Below, one piece after another: positions 57,210 through 64,000 of a stretch of 64,000 bases of DNA (position 1 is the first letter of the stretch; the number at the start of each line of letters is the position of its first letter). Source of the stretch: Geminisphaera colitermitum TAV2 (GTDB lineage: Bacteria; Verrucomicrobiota; Verrucomicrobiia; Opitutales; Opitutaceae); the NCBI RefSeq assembly GCF_000171235.2, contig NZ_ABEA03000188.1, positions 1 through 64,000 of the forward strand, read 5' to 3'. The notes beneath the pieces were generated by a model. That model was not told the origin of the DNA. It worked only from the letters and a program-made list of their open reading frames with translations, and did no database searches. The translations under genes were made by a program, and so were the position numbers.

Positions 57210-57995
57210 TCAGGTGTTATGCCACCACTCGAAGAGCAGGGGCTGGATGAATTGTTTCTCGTTCAAAACTGTCTCGACTTGAGCGCAGTAGCGGAGGGCG
57301 TGGCGCGGATCGTGGGCGCTTGCGTTTTCCTCCTCGCTATGCCGACCATCGAAACTCCAAGCCATGCTGTCGGAGGAGTGCAGTAATTCACGCACGCTCG
57401 GATTGCGTAATGCTTCGATCTTGAGCCCGAAGCCGTGCAGACGGAGGTCGGGCCGCTCGCGCTTGATCGCAAGCAAAATATCCTCCACGACGCCCGGCTC
57501 GACGTTACGTTTGCACACTGATCCGACTCCGACCCATGCACCATGCGCGAGTAGCTTTCCGTATTGCTTGACGTGCGACACGTAATCCGGGACGGCGAAA
57601 CCTTGCAGGACCGGGAGCAAATAGACGCTCCCGACTAACTCACGCAGGCACACGTAACGCTCAATGGTTAACGCTTGGTGCTCTGCCACGGATTTCCCCG
57701 TAATTGCCAAAACAAACGGCTCGCACATGTAATCCTGTGTAGCAGCTGCAAGCAGCGTGCCGTTGCTCGACCAACGCCGGACTTGATCGGCGTAATCCTC
57801 TGGCTCGTGTCGGTAGCGGCCATGCGTGGTAAGCTCCGTGAATGCCCCGGAATCCATCATCCACGAGTTAACCCGGAAGGGGGATTTGCGCGTGCGCAGA
57901 CGGTTGACCGACACCATCACGCGGGCGAAGGGCCAACAGTCCGACACATTGCAAATTCCGGGAAAAAATTCCATGTATTCAAAAAGTAATGGCAT
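57210..57995 (-). CDS. DpdA-like deazapurine DNA-modification enzyme (TGT fold)
   Basis: 261 aa. Strong resemblance to phage DpdA-type proteins related to tRNA-guanine transglycosylase: SWMMDSGAFTELTTHGRY, AAATQDYMCEPFVLAITGKS, PVLQGFAVPDYV, VGVGSVCKRN and LHGFGLKIEALRN followed by DSMAWSFDGR. Such enzymes swap guanine in DNA for 7-deazaguanine derivatives and protect from restriction. No preQ0 synthesis genes are in the window, so the host must supply the base. It heads the group between the Rep operon and packaging genes. Confidence 0.82.
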   Translation of the reverse strand: MPLLFEYMEFFPGICNVSDCWPFARVMVSVNRLRTRKSPFRVNSWMMDSGAFTELTTHGRYRHEPEDYADQVRRWSSNGTLLAAATQDYMCEPFVLAITGKSVAEHQALTIERYVCLRELVGSVYLLPVLQGFAVPDYVSHVKQYGKLLAHGAWVGVGSVCKRNVEPGVVEDILLAIKRERPDLRLHGFGLKIEALRNPSVRELLHSSDSMAWSFDGRHSEEENASAHDPRHALRYCAQVETVLNEKQFIQPLLFEWWHNT

Positions 57996-58004
57996 AACAT
58001 GTCG

Positions 58005-58268
58005 CTAGACCGGACGCTCCGCGCCGGTCAGCTTTGGGTTATGCCTTCTAAAATTCGGGTGAGTTTTCCCGCACTGTATGCAGCGCATCCGCACGGGCTG
58101 GCGGACCTCTTCGAGGCCGTCCGTCGTGGACTCTATGCCGACCGCTTCACCGCTGGCAGTGTCGATTGTCATGATCCAGAATCCGCGCATCGGGATTTTC
58201 CGCTCGAACTTTGTAGAGCCGCAACCGCAGGCATAACCAGCCGGCCGCGCCAATGTCTTGTCAGCCAT
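58005..58268 (-). CDS. Small zinc-binding protein upstream of the DpdA-like gene
   Basis: 87 aa with ACGCGSTKFER near the start and MRCIQCGKTHPNFRR later, a probable four-Cys zinc site. 9 bp from the DpdA-like gene, so it may work with it; TGT enzymes normally carry a zinc domain that DpdA-like proteins may lack (speculative). Confidence 0.6.
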   Translation of the reverse strand: MADKTLARPAGYACGCGSTKFERKIPMRGFWIMTIDTASGEAVGIESTTDGLEEVRQPVRMRCIQCGKTHPNFRRHNPKLTGAERPV

Positions 58269-58530
58269 GTCGCACCTCCTGGTTAGACCTGTTTTTTTGG
58301 CCGACTGAAAAGCCGGTCATCCATGCTTCACGAAGCAGGCCAGAATCGAACTCCACTGGGGGCACCGTGTCTCCGCGCTCGCCGTCATAAACACCAAGGT
58401 CGAAAGCGATGTGTTCTTGCTCAGTGTGTCCGCAATCAGGGGGACAACCTCCGAGGTCGGGAATGTGCGCCGGTCTAACCAGAGCGCGGGAGGCAACGGG
58501 CGTTGCCGTAGTTGTGGTTTCGATACTCAT
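58261..58530 (-). CDS. Small provirus protein, unknown
   Basis: 89 aa. GGCPPDCGHTEQEHIAFDLG contains Cys/His residues and could bind metal. It overlaps the downstream zinc-protein start by 8 bp. No family recognised. Confidence 0.5.
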   Translation of the reverse strand: MSIETTTTATPVASRALVRPAHIPDLGGCPPDCGHTEQEHIAFDLGVYDGERGDTVPPVEFDSGLLREAWMTGFSVGQKNRSNQEVRHG

Positions 58531-58615
58531 GATTTCCGTGCCTCCTCTGAGGTGTTACGCCGAGGTCGAAAAATGCACGATTTCACCACACTGTTTTTTC
58601 GCGTCGATTTCATCG

Positions 58616-58897
58616 CTAGTATTTTTTCAACTCCTCTGTTTGCAGGTGAGGGAATACCCGTTTCAAAAGGCTCAGTTTTGCCCCTTCTCTAAAACGGTCT
58701 GGCACGTCTTTATCTGCGTCGATAAAACCGAGTTCTGCGCAGCGTTGTAGCACGCAATGGGGCACGTCGTTTAACAGCGTCTTGGCTCTCGCGAGCTGGA
58801 ACAAATTGCAGAGATCACCAACCGGCAGTTTTTCCAACTCATCCAAAAGCTGGTCCTCTGTATAAGGGGGACGCGTATTGTTTTTTTCGCTACTCAT
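58616..58897 (-). CDS. Small provirus protein, unknown
   Basis: 93 aa, helical and acidic (EDQLLDELEKLPVGDLCNLF, then VLQRCAELGFIDADKDVP). Its start overlaps the upstream stop by ATGA. Possibly a regulator of copy number in the Rep operon. Confidence 0.55.
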   Translation of the reverse strand: MSSEKNNTRPPYTEDQLLDELEKLPVGDLCNLFQLARAKTLLNDVPHCVLQRCAELGFIDADKDVPDRFREGAKLSLLKRVFPHLQTEELKKY

Positions 58898-59295
58898 GCC
58901 AATACCTCCGCGTTGACGTGTTCGCCTCCGCTGATGGACGGCGTGAGGAAAGAGGGTGTTTCCGCCTGACTCACCGTCGTCCCTAGCACTGCGGTTAGCG
59001 CTGGTCGGGCGAGCATGGCGGAAATTCTGTGTTTAATTCGTGGATACGCCTTGCCCATCGAACTCGCCAGTTCGTCAACGGGCACGGTGTGTGCGGAGAT
59101 TTGCCCGTGTTCGATCACGTAGATGCGGGCCATGCCGTTTTCTACCGCGACCACGTCCACGGGCAGAATGGTCAACCTCGCCACGGGGGGCGGTGTCGGG
59201 AGGTTCCAGTTGTGCGAAAAAGCCGGGCGAATCCAGATGACAGGACGCGGCAGGGCAGGGGAGGGGACGGCGGGTGTTTCGGTGGTGTTTTTCAT
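58894..59295 (-). CDS. Provirus protein following Rep, unknown
   Basis: 133 aa from MKNTTETPAVPSPALPRPVI. It has a small beta-barrel-like part (ARLTILPVDVVAVENGMARI). ATGA overlap with rep. Position suggests an accessory replication factor, but nothing more can be said. Confidence 0.55.
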   Translation of the reverse strand: MKNTTETPAVPSPALPRPVIWIRPAFSHNWNLPTPPPVARLTILPVDVVAVENGMARIYVIEHGQISAHTVPVDELASSMGKAYPRIKHRISAMLARPALTAVLGTTVSQAETPSFLTPSISGGEHVNAEVLA

Positions 59296-61010
59296 ACTTC
59301 GCAAAGGGTGTTGTAGGGGGCGGATCGTTCCCAAATCGGCGGTCCGGGAGGCTCAAAACGCACAGGCACGTCATCCATGAACGTCATTTCTCGCGCTTCG
59401 CTCCCTGCTATTGTGTCTGTGTGAACTCTAATGGGGCCGCCCGCTGGCGCGGCGCCTTCCGAGTGCCACATCTCGACTGTTTCAGCCCACAGGTTGTAAA
59501 CCAGCGGATGCGACATCACACGCTGGCGGTCAAACGCGCCGGTCCAGCCCACCACAACGCGCGGCTCTTTCTTCGGCGTCGGGCCGGTCGAAGACGGACG
59601 CGCGCGCGCCAGAACATGCAACACTGGGCCATCCTTTTTGCGCACGGGCTTGCCGTCTGCGATGCCCCAACCGGTTTTCGCGTCGATCCGGTCCATCGTC
59701 TCCACACGGCGAAGCTGAAACGCCAGCGCCTCAGCCTCGCGCGCCTCGGCATCCTTCCTCGTGTGCGCGTTATGATCGTCAACAACGGTCCAAATGACGC
59801 CATCGTGAGTCTTCTTCCTCCGCAGCGTTTTTTGAGCGTCTTTCCGCGCGCGGATTTCGTCTCGAAGCGTTCCCAACGGGACAACCAACCGCTGATGTTC
59901 CAACTGGCCGCAAATCCGCACCAATTGCTCGCCGGTGAGTTGCTCCATGTCATTCGGCTTGGTGACGTATTTGCAGACTTCGCGGGCGTCCCGAATGATC
60001 CCGCCTTCGTCCCAAATGTTTCCCCATTCCTTCCAAACCCACTTGAGCACTTCCTCCCATTTTTTCGGCGGGATGTAACCGACCAGCGAATGCACAACGC
60101 AATGGGTATGGACGTGAAAAAGGGGCTCGCCGTTTTCATCGAATTCGATGCGCCCGGCCTCCGAATCGGCCTTTTTCGCCAGCTTATCGTCAAATTCGAG
60201 GGTGCCAAACTCGTCAGACCGAAACACGATTTCGATCCCCCATTTCTCCCTTAATTTCTTGTTAAATTCGGAAATCCGCTTGTGCAAATCGCTCAACCGT
60301 TTGCTCAAACCGTCGATTCCAACACGATTGCCGCTCGTAAACGTCCAAAAACGGCAAAATGGGTGGCATTGGATAAAATATTCGAGCGCGGCCAGTTTTT
60401 GCGCCCGGATTTGCGCCGCCATGCAGGGGATGAAACACAGGCGGCGAAACGCGGGGATTTTCTCCATCGTCTGCGAATGGATATACCAAAAACACAATTG
60501 GTAATTGTCGTCCCGATACGCTTTGAAACCGGCGCATTCCATTTTATTGGCGATGGAGTGCGATTGCCGGTGCATTTCCTCCTTTGCCGCTTTCCGTTTC
60601 AGCCAAACGTCGAATTCGTCCCGTTTGCCCGTTTCGGCCATGCAATCGGCCAGATATTGGGCCTCCGCCCGTTTCACCCGCGCCAATTCCAAGGCTTTTT
60701 TGGGGTCATAAAGGGAGGCGACGGGGGTTGAATCGTCTGCATCGGAAATATAACGAATTTTGCCGTTTTCCGCGTCGAAAACGAGATGCCAATCAGGGTC
60801 GGGTAATCGGCCTTCTATCTCTTTTCGCGTTGCCTCGTTTTTGACTGCTTTCGGGAAACGTCGCGTAGTCGATTTGAAAAACGACACTTCCAGTCGGGCC
60901 ATTTCCGCCGCCTTTTTGGGGTCGAAACCGCTGTCTCGATATTGGCCGTAATGCTCCCAAAAAACGGCCTCGCATGAAGCAACAAAGGCTTGGTTGGCGG
61001 GTTCGCTCAT
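59292..61010 (-). CDS. Rolling-circle replication initiator (HUH endonuclease)
   Basis: 572 aa. Motif I FWTFTSGN (~221-228), motif II HVHTHCVVH (~299-307; His-hydrophobic-His metal site) and motif III VCKYVTKP (Tyr348, Lys351) appear in the right order. Rep nicks one strand at the origin, stays covalently attached and primes leading-strand synthesis, as PM2 P12 does. The large N-terminal region (~200 aa, helical and charged) is unusual. Coupled by ATGA to both neighbours. Confidence 0.88.
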   Translation of the reverse strand: MSEPANQAFVASCEAVFWEHYGQYRDSGFDPKKAAEMARLEVSFFKSTTRRFPKAVKNEATRKEIEGRLPDPDWHLVFDAENGKIRYISDADDSTPVASLYDPKKALELARVKRAEAQYLADCMAETGKRDEFDVWLKRKAAKEEMHRQSHSIANKMECAGFKAYRDDNYQLCFWYIHSQTMEKIPAFRRLCFIPCMAAQIRAQKLAALEYFIQCHPFCRFWTFTSGNRVGIDGLSKRLSDLHKRISEFNKKLREKWGIEIVFRSDEFGTLEFDDKLAKKADSEAGRIEFDENGEPLFHVHTHCVVHSLVGYIPPKKWEEVLKWVWKEWGNIWDEGGIIRDAREVCKYVTKPNDMEQLTGEQLVRICGQLEHQRLVVPLGTLRDEIRARKDAQKTLRRKKTHDGVIWTVVDDHNAHTRKDAEAREAEALAFQLRRVETMDRIDAKTGWGIADGKPVRKKDGPVLHVLARARPSSTGPTPKKEPRVVVGWTGAFDRQRVMSHPLVYNLWAETVEMWHSEGAAPAGGPIRVHTDTIAGSEAREMTFMDDVPVRFEPPGPPIWERSAPYNTLCEV

Positions 61011-61216
61011 GCGTGGACCTCCAACGGTTCGAGACCGGCCAAACGGCGCACGTCATTGATGCGGTAATACCAAGGGGCAAAAGGGCGGACGGGGGAGAGT
61101 TTGCCCTTTTGCCGCCAGTGGCGCACCGTTTTGGCTGACACGTTCAGGACAAACGCCGTTTCCTTTTGCGTAAAATGGGCGGAAGTGAATGCCCGGATTT
61201 CCTCCTGCGTCGTCAT
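61007..61216 (-). CDS. Excisionase/MerR-like HTH protein
   Basis: 69 aa. TQKETAFVLNVSAKTVRHWR is a helix-turn-helix and YRINDVRRLAGLEP is the typical wing/end of helix_turn_helix_17 (AlpA/Xis-type) domains. It may regulate the Rep operon or steer Xer-mediated excision at the dif-like ends. ATGA overlaps on both sides. Confidence 0.75.
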   Translation of the reverse strand: MTTQEEIRAFTSAHFTQKETAFVLNVSAKTVRHWRQKGKLSPVRPFAPWYYRINDVRRLAGLEPLEVHA

Positions 61217-61473
61217 GCGACGGCCTCCAATCCGCCCGCCAAGGCGTTAATTTCGGACTCCAGCCTGTGAGCTTTCTGCAAAAGCGTCAGAAGCTCGGTC
61301 TGCGGGCGTGTATGGGCTCCTGTGCCGATTTCCCGGCGCAAGGTAGCATGCTGTTTGCGCAGTTCCCAAAGCTGCAAACCGCGCCGGGTTTCGCTCGCGG
61401 TCAGTTTCCGTGCCAACCCACTGGCAGGCGTGGACTTTTGCGCAAACGACGCGGGGGGATTCGCAATATTCAC
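61213..61473 (-). CDS. First gene of the Rep operon, coiled coil
   Basis: 86 aa with a GTG start preceded by a strong AAAGGAGG site. LWELRKQHATLRREIGTGAH, then TLLQKAHRLESEINALAG, predicts two coiled-coil helices. It lies 82 bp from attR. Unknown role; the good ribosome site suggests high expression. Confidence 0.6.
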   Translation of the reverse strand: MNIANPPASFAQKSTPASGLARKLTASETRRGLQLWELRKQHATLRREIGTGAHTRPQTELLTLLQKAHRLESEINALAGGLEAVA

Positions 61474-61554
61474 GTCAAAAACCTCCTTTCACGAGGGAGA
61501 ATGGCGCGGGTTTTGCTAAAACGATAACCCGTTGATTTACAACACCTAGTAGAA

Positions 61555-61582
61555 GCAACGCACAATAGGCATTATGTCTAAT
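61555..61582. other. dif-like attachment site, right (attR)
   Basis: 28 bp: GCAACGCACAA, TAGGCA, TTATGTCTAAT. The XerD-side arm matches 9 of 11 positions of E. coli dif (TTATGTTAAAT), and the XerC-side arm keeps the CGCA core. It shares 15 identical bases with attL at 42502-42516. Confidence 0.75.
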
Positions 61583-61685
61583 CAAGGAATCTGCCGAAAT
61601 TTGCCTCTTAACGCCTCTTAGCAAGACCGGGGTTGCGCTTTGATCGCAGCGGAGCACGGTTTCCGCCCATTCCTTTCTTTCCTTT

Positions 61686-63293
61686 ATGCGATCCTCTGCC
61701 GTGCCCTCCCCTGCCATTCAAACTGAAGCCGATGCTCACAAGAGTGGCGCGGAACCGTTGTTTTCGTGGCTCACACAACGCATGGCGGGCGTTCTCATGC
61801 ATCCAACCTCGCTGCCGGGTGAACAAGGCATCGGCGTGCTGGACCATTCGGTGGACGCCTGGCTGCGCTTTCTGCGCGACTCAGGGATTCGCTGCTGGCA
61901 GGTCTGTCCGCTCGGTCCCACCGGCTACGGCGATTCGCCCTATCAGTGTTTCTCGGCATTCGCCGGCAATCCCTACCTGATCGACTTGCAGGCGCTCGTC
62001 GAAGCCGGACTGCTCGCCGATGCCGATCTCGCGGAACTCCGGCGCCTGCCACGCGAACAAGTCGATTTCGGATGGCTCTACGTCACCAAATGGCCGGTGC
62101 TCTTCAAAGCCTTCGACGCCTTCAAGTCCGCGCCCGAACGCGCTCCTTACGGCGACTTCGCCGTCTTCCGCAAGCAACACGCCGCCTGGCTGGAACCGTT
62201 CGCGCTGTTCCTCGCAATCAAAGACCACTTTGAAGGCAAACCTTGGTGGACGTGGCTCGATGACGTGCGTTTTTTCTCCAAAGCACGCCATTCCAACCTC
62301 GCCAAAAAACTCGCGCGCCGCGCCGAGGCTCATGCGTTTTTCCAGTATTTGTTTTTCGGCCAGTGGGCCGCCGTGCGTCGCAAGGCACGCGAATACGGCG
62401 TGGAAATCATCGGCGACGCCCCGATTTTTGTCGCGCGTGACAGCGCGGACGTCTGGACGCATCCCGAGTTGTTCCAACTCGATCTCAACTCAGGCGAACT
62501 GATCGCGGTCGCGGGCGTGCCGCCGGACTATTTTTCGGCGGACGGCCAGTTGTGGGGCAATCCGCTCTATCACTGGGAGGCGCATCAGGCGGACGACTAC
62601 GCTTGGTGGCGCGAACGCCTGCGCGCCAATTTTGCGCTTTGTGACATCGTCCGCATCGACCACTTCCGCGGCTTCGACACCTATTGGTCGATCCCGGCGA
62701 CAGCCAAAACGGCGAAGACCGGCGAATGGAAACAAGGGCCCGGCCTGCATTTCTTCGAAGTGCTCCAACGCGAGATGCCCGACGCCCGTCTGATCGCCGA
62801 GGACTTGGGCGAACTGTTCCCGAGCGTTCTGGAACTGCGCAACGCGACCGGACTGCCCGGCATGACGATCCTGCAATTTGCCTTCGGCGGCGACGCCACC
62901 AACCTCTACCTGCCGCACAACCTGCGGGCCAACAGCGTGGTGTACCCGGGAACCCATGACAACGATACGACTGTCGGCTGGTATGCCACGGCATCGGCCC
63001 ACGAACAGGATTACATGCGGCGCTATTTCCGCGTCAGCGGTCAGGAGCCGGGATGGGATTTCGTGCGCGCTTCCTACGGGGCCGTGAGCAACCTGGCCGT
63101 CGTCCCCGTGCAGGATCTGCTCAATCTCGGTGCCACCGCGCGCTTCAACACCCCCGGCAAAGCCGCTGGCAACTGGCAGTGGCGCTACAGTCACGAGCAA
63201 CTCATAGCGTTACACCGCCAGTCCGCCGCCTACTTGCGCGAACTGGCGACGCTTTATGGACGTCTGCCAGCGGAGCCCAAACCGGCGCGATAA
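61686..63293 (+). CDS. malQ: 4-alpha-glucanotransferase (amylomaltase, GH77)
   Basis: 535 aa. GH77 hallmarks: MHPTSLPGEQGIG near the start, QVCPLGPTGYGDSPYQCFSA, DHFRGFDTYW with the catalytic Asp region, ARLIAEDLGELFPSV and GTHDNDTTVGWY. Transfers glucan segments in maltodextrin/glycogen metabolism. A host gene immediately right of the provirus; its promoter side now begins at attR. The start at 61686 leaves a short non-conserved leader, and MAGVLMHP could be near the true core. Confidence 0.95.
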   Translation: MRSSAVPSPAIQTEADAHKSGAEPLFSWLTQRMAGVLMHPTSLPGEQGIGVLDHSVDAWLRFLRDSGIRCWQVCPLGPTGYGDSPYQCFSAFAGNPYLIDLQALVEAGLLADADLAELRRLPREQVDFGWLYVTKWPVLFKAFDAFKSAPERAPYGDFAVFRKQHAAWLEPFALFLAIKDHFEGKPWWTWLDDVRFFSKARHSNLAKKLARRAEAHAFFQYLFFGQWAAVRRKAREYGVEIIGDAPIFVARDSADVWTHPELFQLDLNSGELIAVAGVPPDYFSADGQLWGNPLYHWEAHQADDYAWWRERLRANFALCDIVRIDHFRGFDTYWSIPATAKTAKTGEWKQGPGLHFFEVLQREMPDARLIAEDLGELFPSVLELRNATGLPGMTILQFAFGGDATNLYLPHNLRANSVVYPGTHDNDTTVGWYATASAHEQDYMRRYFRVSGQEPGWDFVRASYGAVSNLAVVPVQDLLNLGATARFNTPGKAAGNWQWRYSHEQLIALHRQSAAYLRELATLYGRLPAEPKPAR

Positions 63294-63360
63294 AATATAT
63301 CCCCCCCCCCTCCCCTGCCCTGCCCTGCGGCGTCAGGATTGTATTTGTTTTACAGATACT

Positions 63361-63542
63361 AGAGCATTTACAATTGAGATGTAGCCGTCGTCTTTAACGG
63401 TAGGGAGGCCTCTCCGAGGCCTCCGAAACCACGCTCCATCTACCTATGAATTTCGCATTCTCATACCACGCACGGCGGAGGCCTCGGAGAGGCCTCCCTA
63501 CCAGGTATCAAATGGCTACAGCCTAAATGAAACTGCTGCTCT
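63361..63542. mobile_element. MITE-like palindromic element, copy 2
   Basis: 182 bp with ends AGAGC...GCTCT and the same central 27-bp inverted repeat as copy 1. It is flanked by AGATACT on both sides (63354-63360 and 63543-63549), which could be a 7-bp target duplication; alternatively the target is the TA next to GAGC. The right duplicate touches the menB stop codon. Preceded by a poly-C run at 63301-63312. Confidence 0.88.
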
Positions 63543-63547
63543 AGATA

Positions 63548-64000
63548 CTACGGGAGCCAGGGGAATTTGCGTGCGTCGGGTTTGCGTTTTTCCTGCTGCG
63601 CACTGTGAAACTCTTTCGCCTCCTCGCTCATGTAGTAGAGCAAGGTCGCGTTGCCCGCCAGTTCCTGGAGGCCGGCCTGACCGTCCACGTCGGCATTAAA
63701 GGCGCTCTTGAGACAGCGGATTGCCAGCGGACTGTGACCAAGAATCTCGCGCGCCCACTTGACACCCTCGGCTTCCAGACCGGCAACCGGCACCACGGCG
63801 TTGACCATGCCCATCTCCAGCGCCTGTTGCGCGGTGTATTGACGGCACAAATACCAGATTTCCCGCGCCTTTTTCTGCCCGACAATGCGCGCCAGATAGC
63901 TTGAGCCGAAACCACCGTCGAAGCTGCCCATGCGCGGGCCGACCTGACCACAAATGGCGTTGTCCGCAGCGATGGTGAGGTCGCACACAAGGTGCAGCAC
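63548..64000 (-). CDS. menB: 1,4-dihydroxy-2-naphthoyl-CoA synthase, C-terminal part
   Basis: Open to the window end. [20 protein letters not shown], then [20 protein letters not shown], is diagnostic of MenB within the crotonase family, and the C-terminus [20 protein letters not shown] matches too. Closes the second ring of menaquinone. The stop codon overlaps the presumed MITE target duplication, so the insertion was just tolerated. Confidence 0.93.
   Translation of the reverse strand: MLHLVCDLTIAADNAICGQVGPRMGSFDGGFGSSYLARIVGQKKAREIWYLCRQYTAQQALEMGMVNAVVPVAGLEAEGVKWAREILGHSPLAIRCLKSAFNADVDGQAGLQELAGNATLLYYMSEEAKEFHSAQQEKRKPDARKFPWLP

Larger units (their letters stand above)
42498..61582. 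mobile_element. Corticovirus-like (PM2-type, double jelly-roll) provirus
   Basis: ~19.06 kb between the two dif-like sites, inserted between cysS and malQ. It encodes a PM2 P2-like capsid protein, P9-like packaging ATPase, HUH Rep, excisionase-like HTH, DpdA-like enzyme and >15 small membrane, secreted or spike-like proteins, mostly read leftward with ATGA overlaps. No tail, portal or HK97-type gene and no integrase are present. All frames examined are intact, so it may be functional. Confidence 0.87.

Noticed and set aside
42498-61582. Interpretation as a filamentous (inovirus) prophage
   Set aside because: Rep, dif-like sites and small membrane proteins fit an inovirus, but there is no Zot-type protein, the ATPase is P9-like, and a 273-aa double jelly-roll capsid candidate is present.
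1-64000. tRNA or rRNA genes, including a tRNA at the provirus or prophage borders
   Set aside because: No cloverleaf, CCA-end or conserved T-loop sequence was recognised by eye; the provirus borders are dif-like instead. A tRNAscan run would be decisive.

Overview
The window looks like a piece of a high-GC Verrucomicrobiota chromosome, most likely Opitutales/Opitutaceae. This is an inference from the gene style (TPR proteins beside ExbB/ExbD, CysRS, ThrRS, MalQ, MenB) and from the dense low-complexity repeats at gene junctions. Host genes lie at 1-8128 (end of hrpA; an operon of two periplasmic TPR proteins, one ExbB/TolQ-like channel, two ExbD/TolR-like proteins and a VWA-like membrane protein), at 38972-42418 (thrS, cysS) and at 61686-64000 (malQ, end of menB). 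Two copies of a ~175-bp palindromic MITE-like element sit in host spacers.

8487-36434 is a Mu-like transposable prophage with an unusual split layout. A leftward block runs from an autocleaving cI-type repressor through a three-Cys gene pair, holin-like protein, overlapping spanins, small terminase, a large terminase broken into separate ATPase and nuclease genes, and the portal. A rightward block runs from a Ner-like regulator through a ParB-like protein, MuA-like transposase, MuB-like ATPase and Gam, then continues into the head genes (F, G, I/protease, decoration, T major head, gp36, gp37-like, tube-like, tail chaperone). Between the early genes and the F gene lies an array of six integron attC sites with no integrase (a CALIN). 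The 7-bp core sites at the two ends of each of six consecutive cassettes are exact reverse complements. The prophage is dead: it stops inside the frameshifted tail-chaperone gene at an IS427-type element that itself carries a second IS (TSD TATCTC). No tape-measure or tail genes follow.

42498-61582 is the most interesting part: a ~19-kb provirus of a tailless double-jelly-roll virus resembling corticovirus PM2. It has a 273-aa PM2 P2-type major capsid protein, a P9/FtsK-type packaging ATPase, a HUH rolling-circle Rep protein, an excisionase-like HTH protein, a long leftward operon of small membrane, tail-anchored, secreted and spike-like proteins, and a DpdA-like (TGT-fold) DNA-modification enzyme. 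It is flanked by 28-bp dif-like sites sharing a 15-bp identical core. No integrase is visible, so Xer-mediated integration is the likely route. Genes are packed with ATGA overlaps, unlike the host genes and the rightward half of the Mu-like prophage, whose spacers are made of paired inverted repeats.
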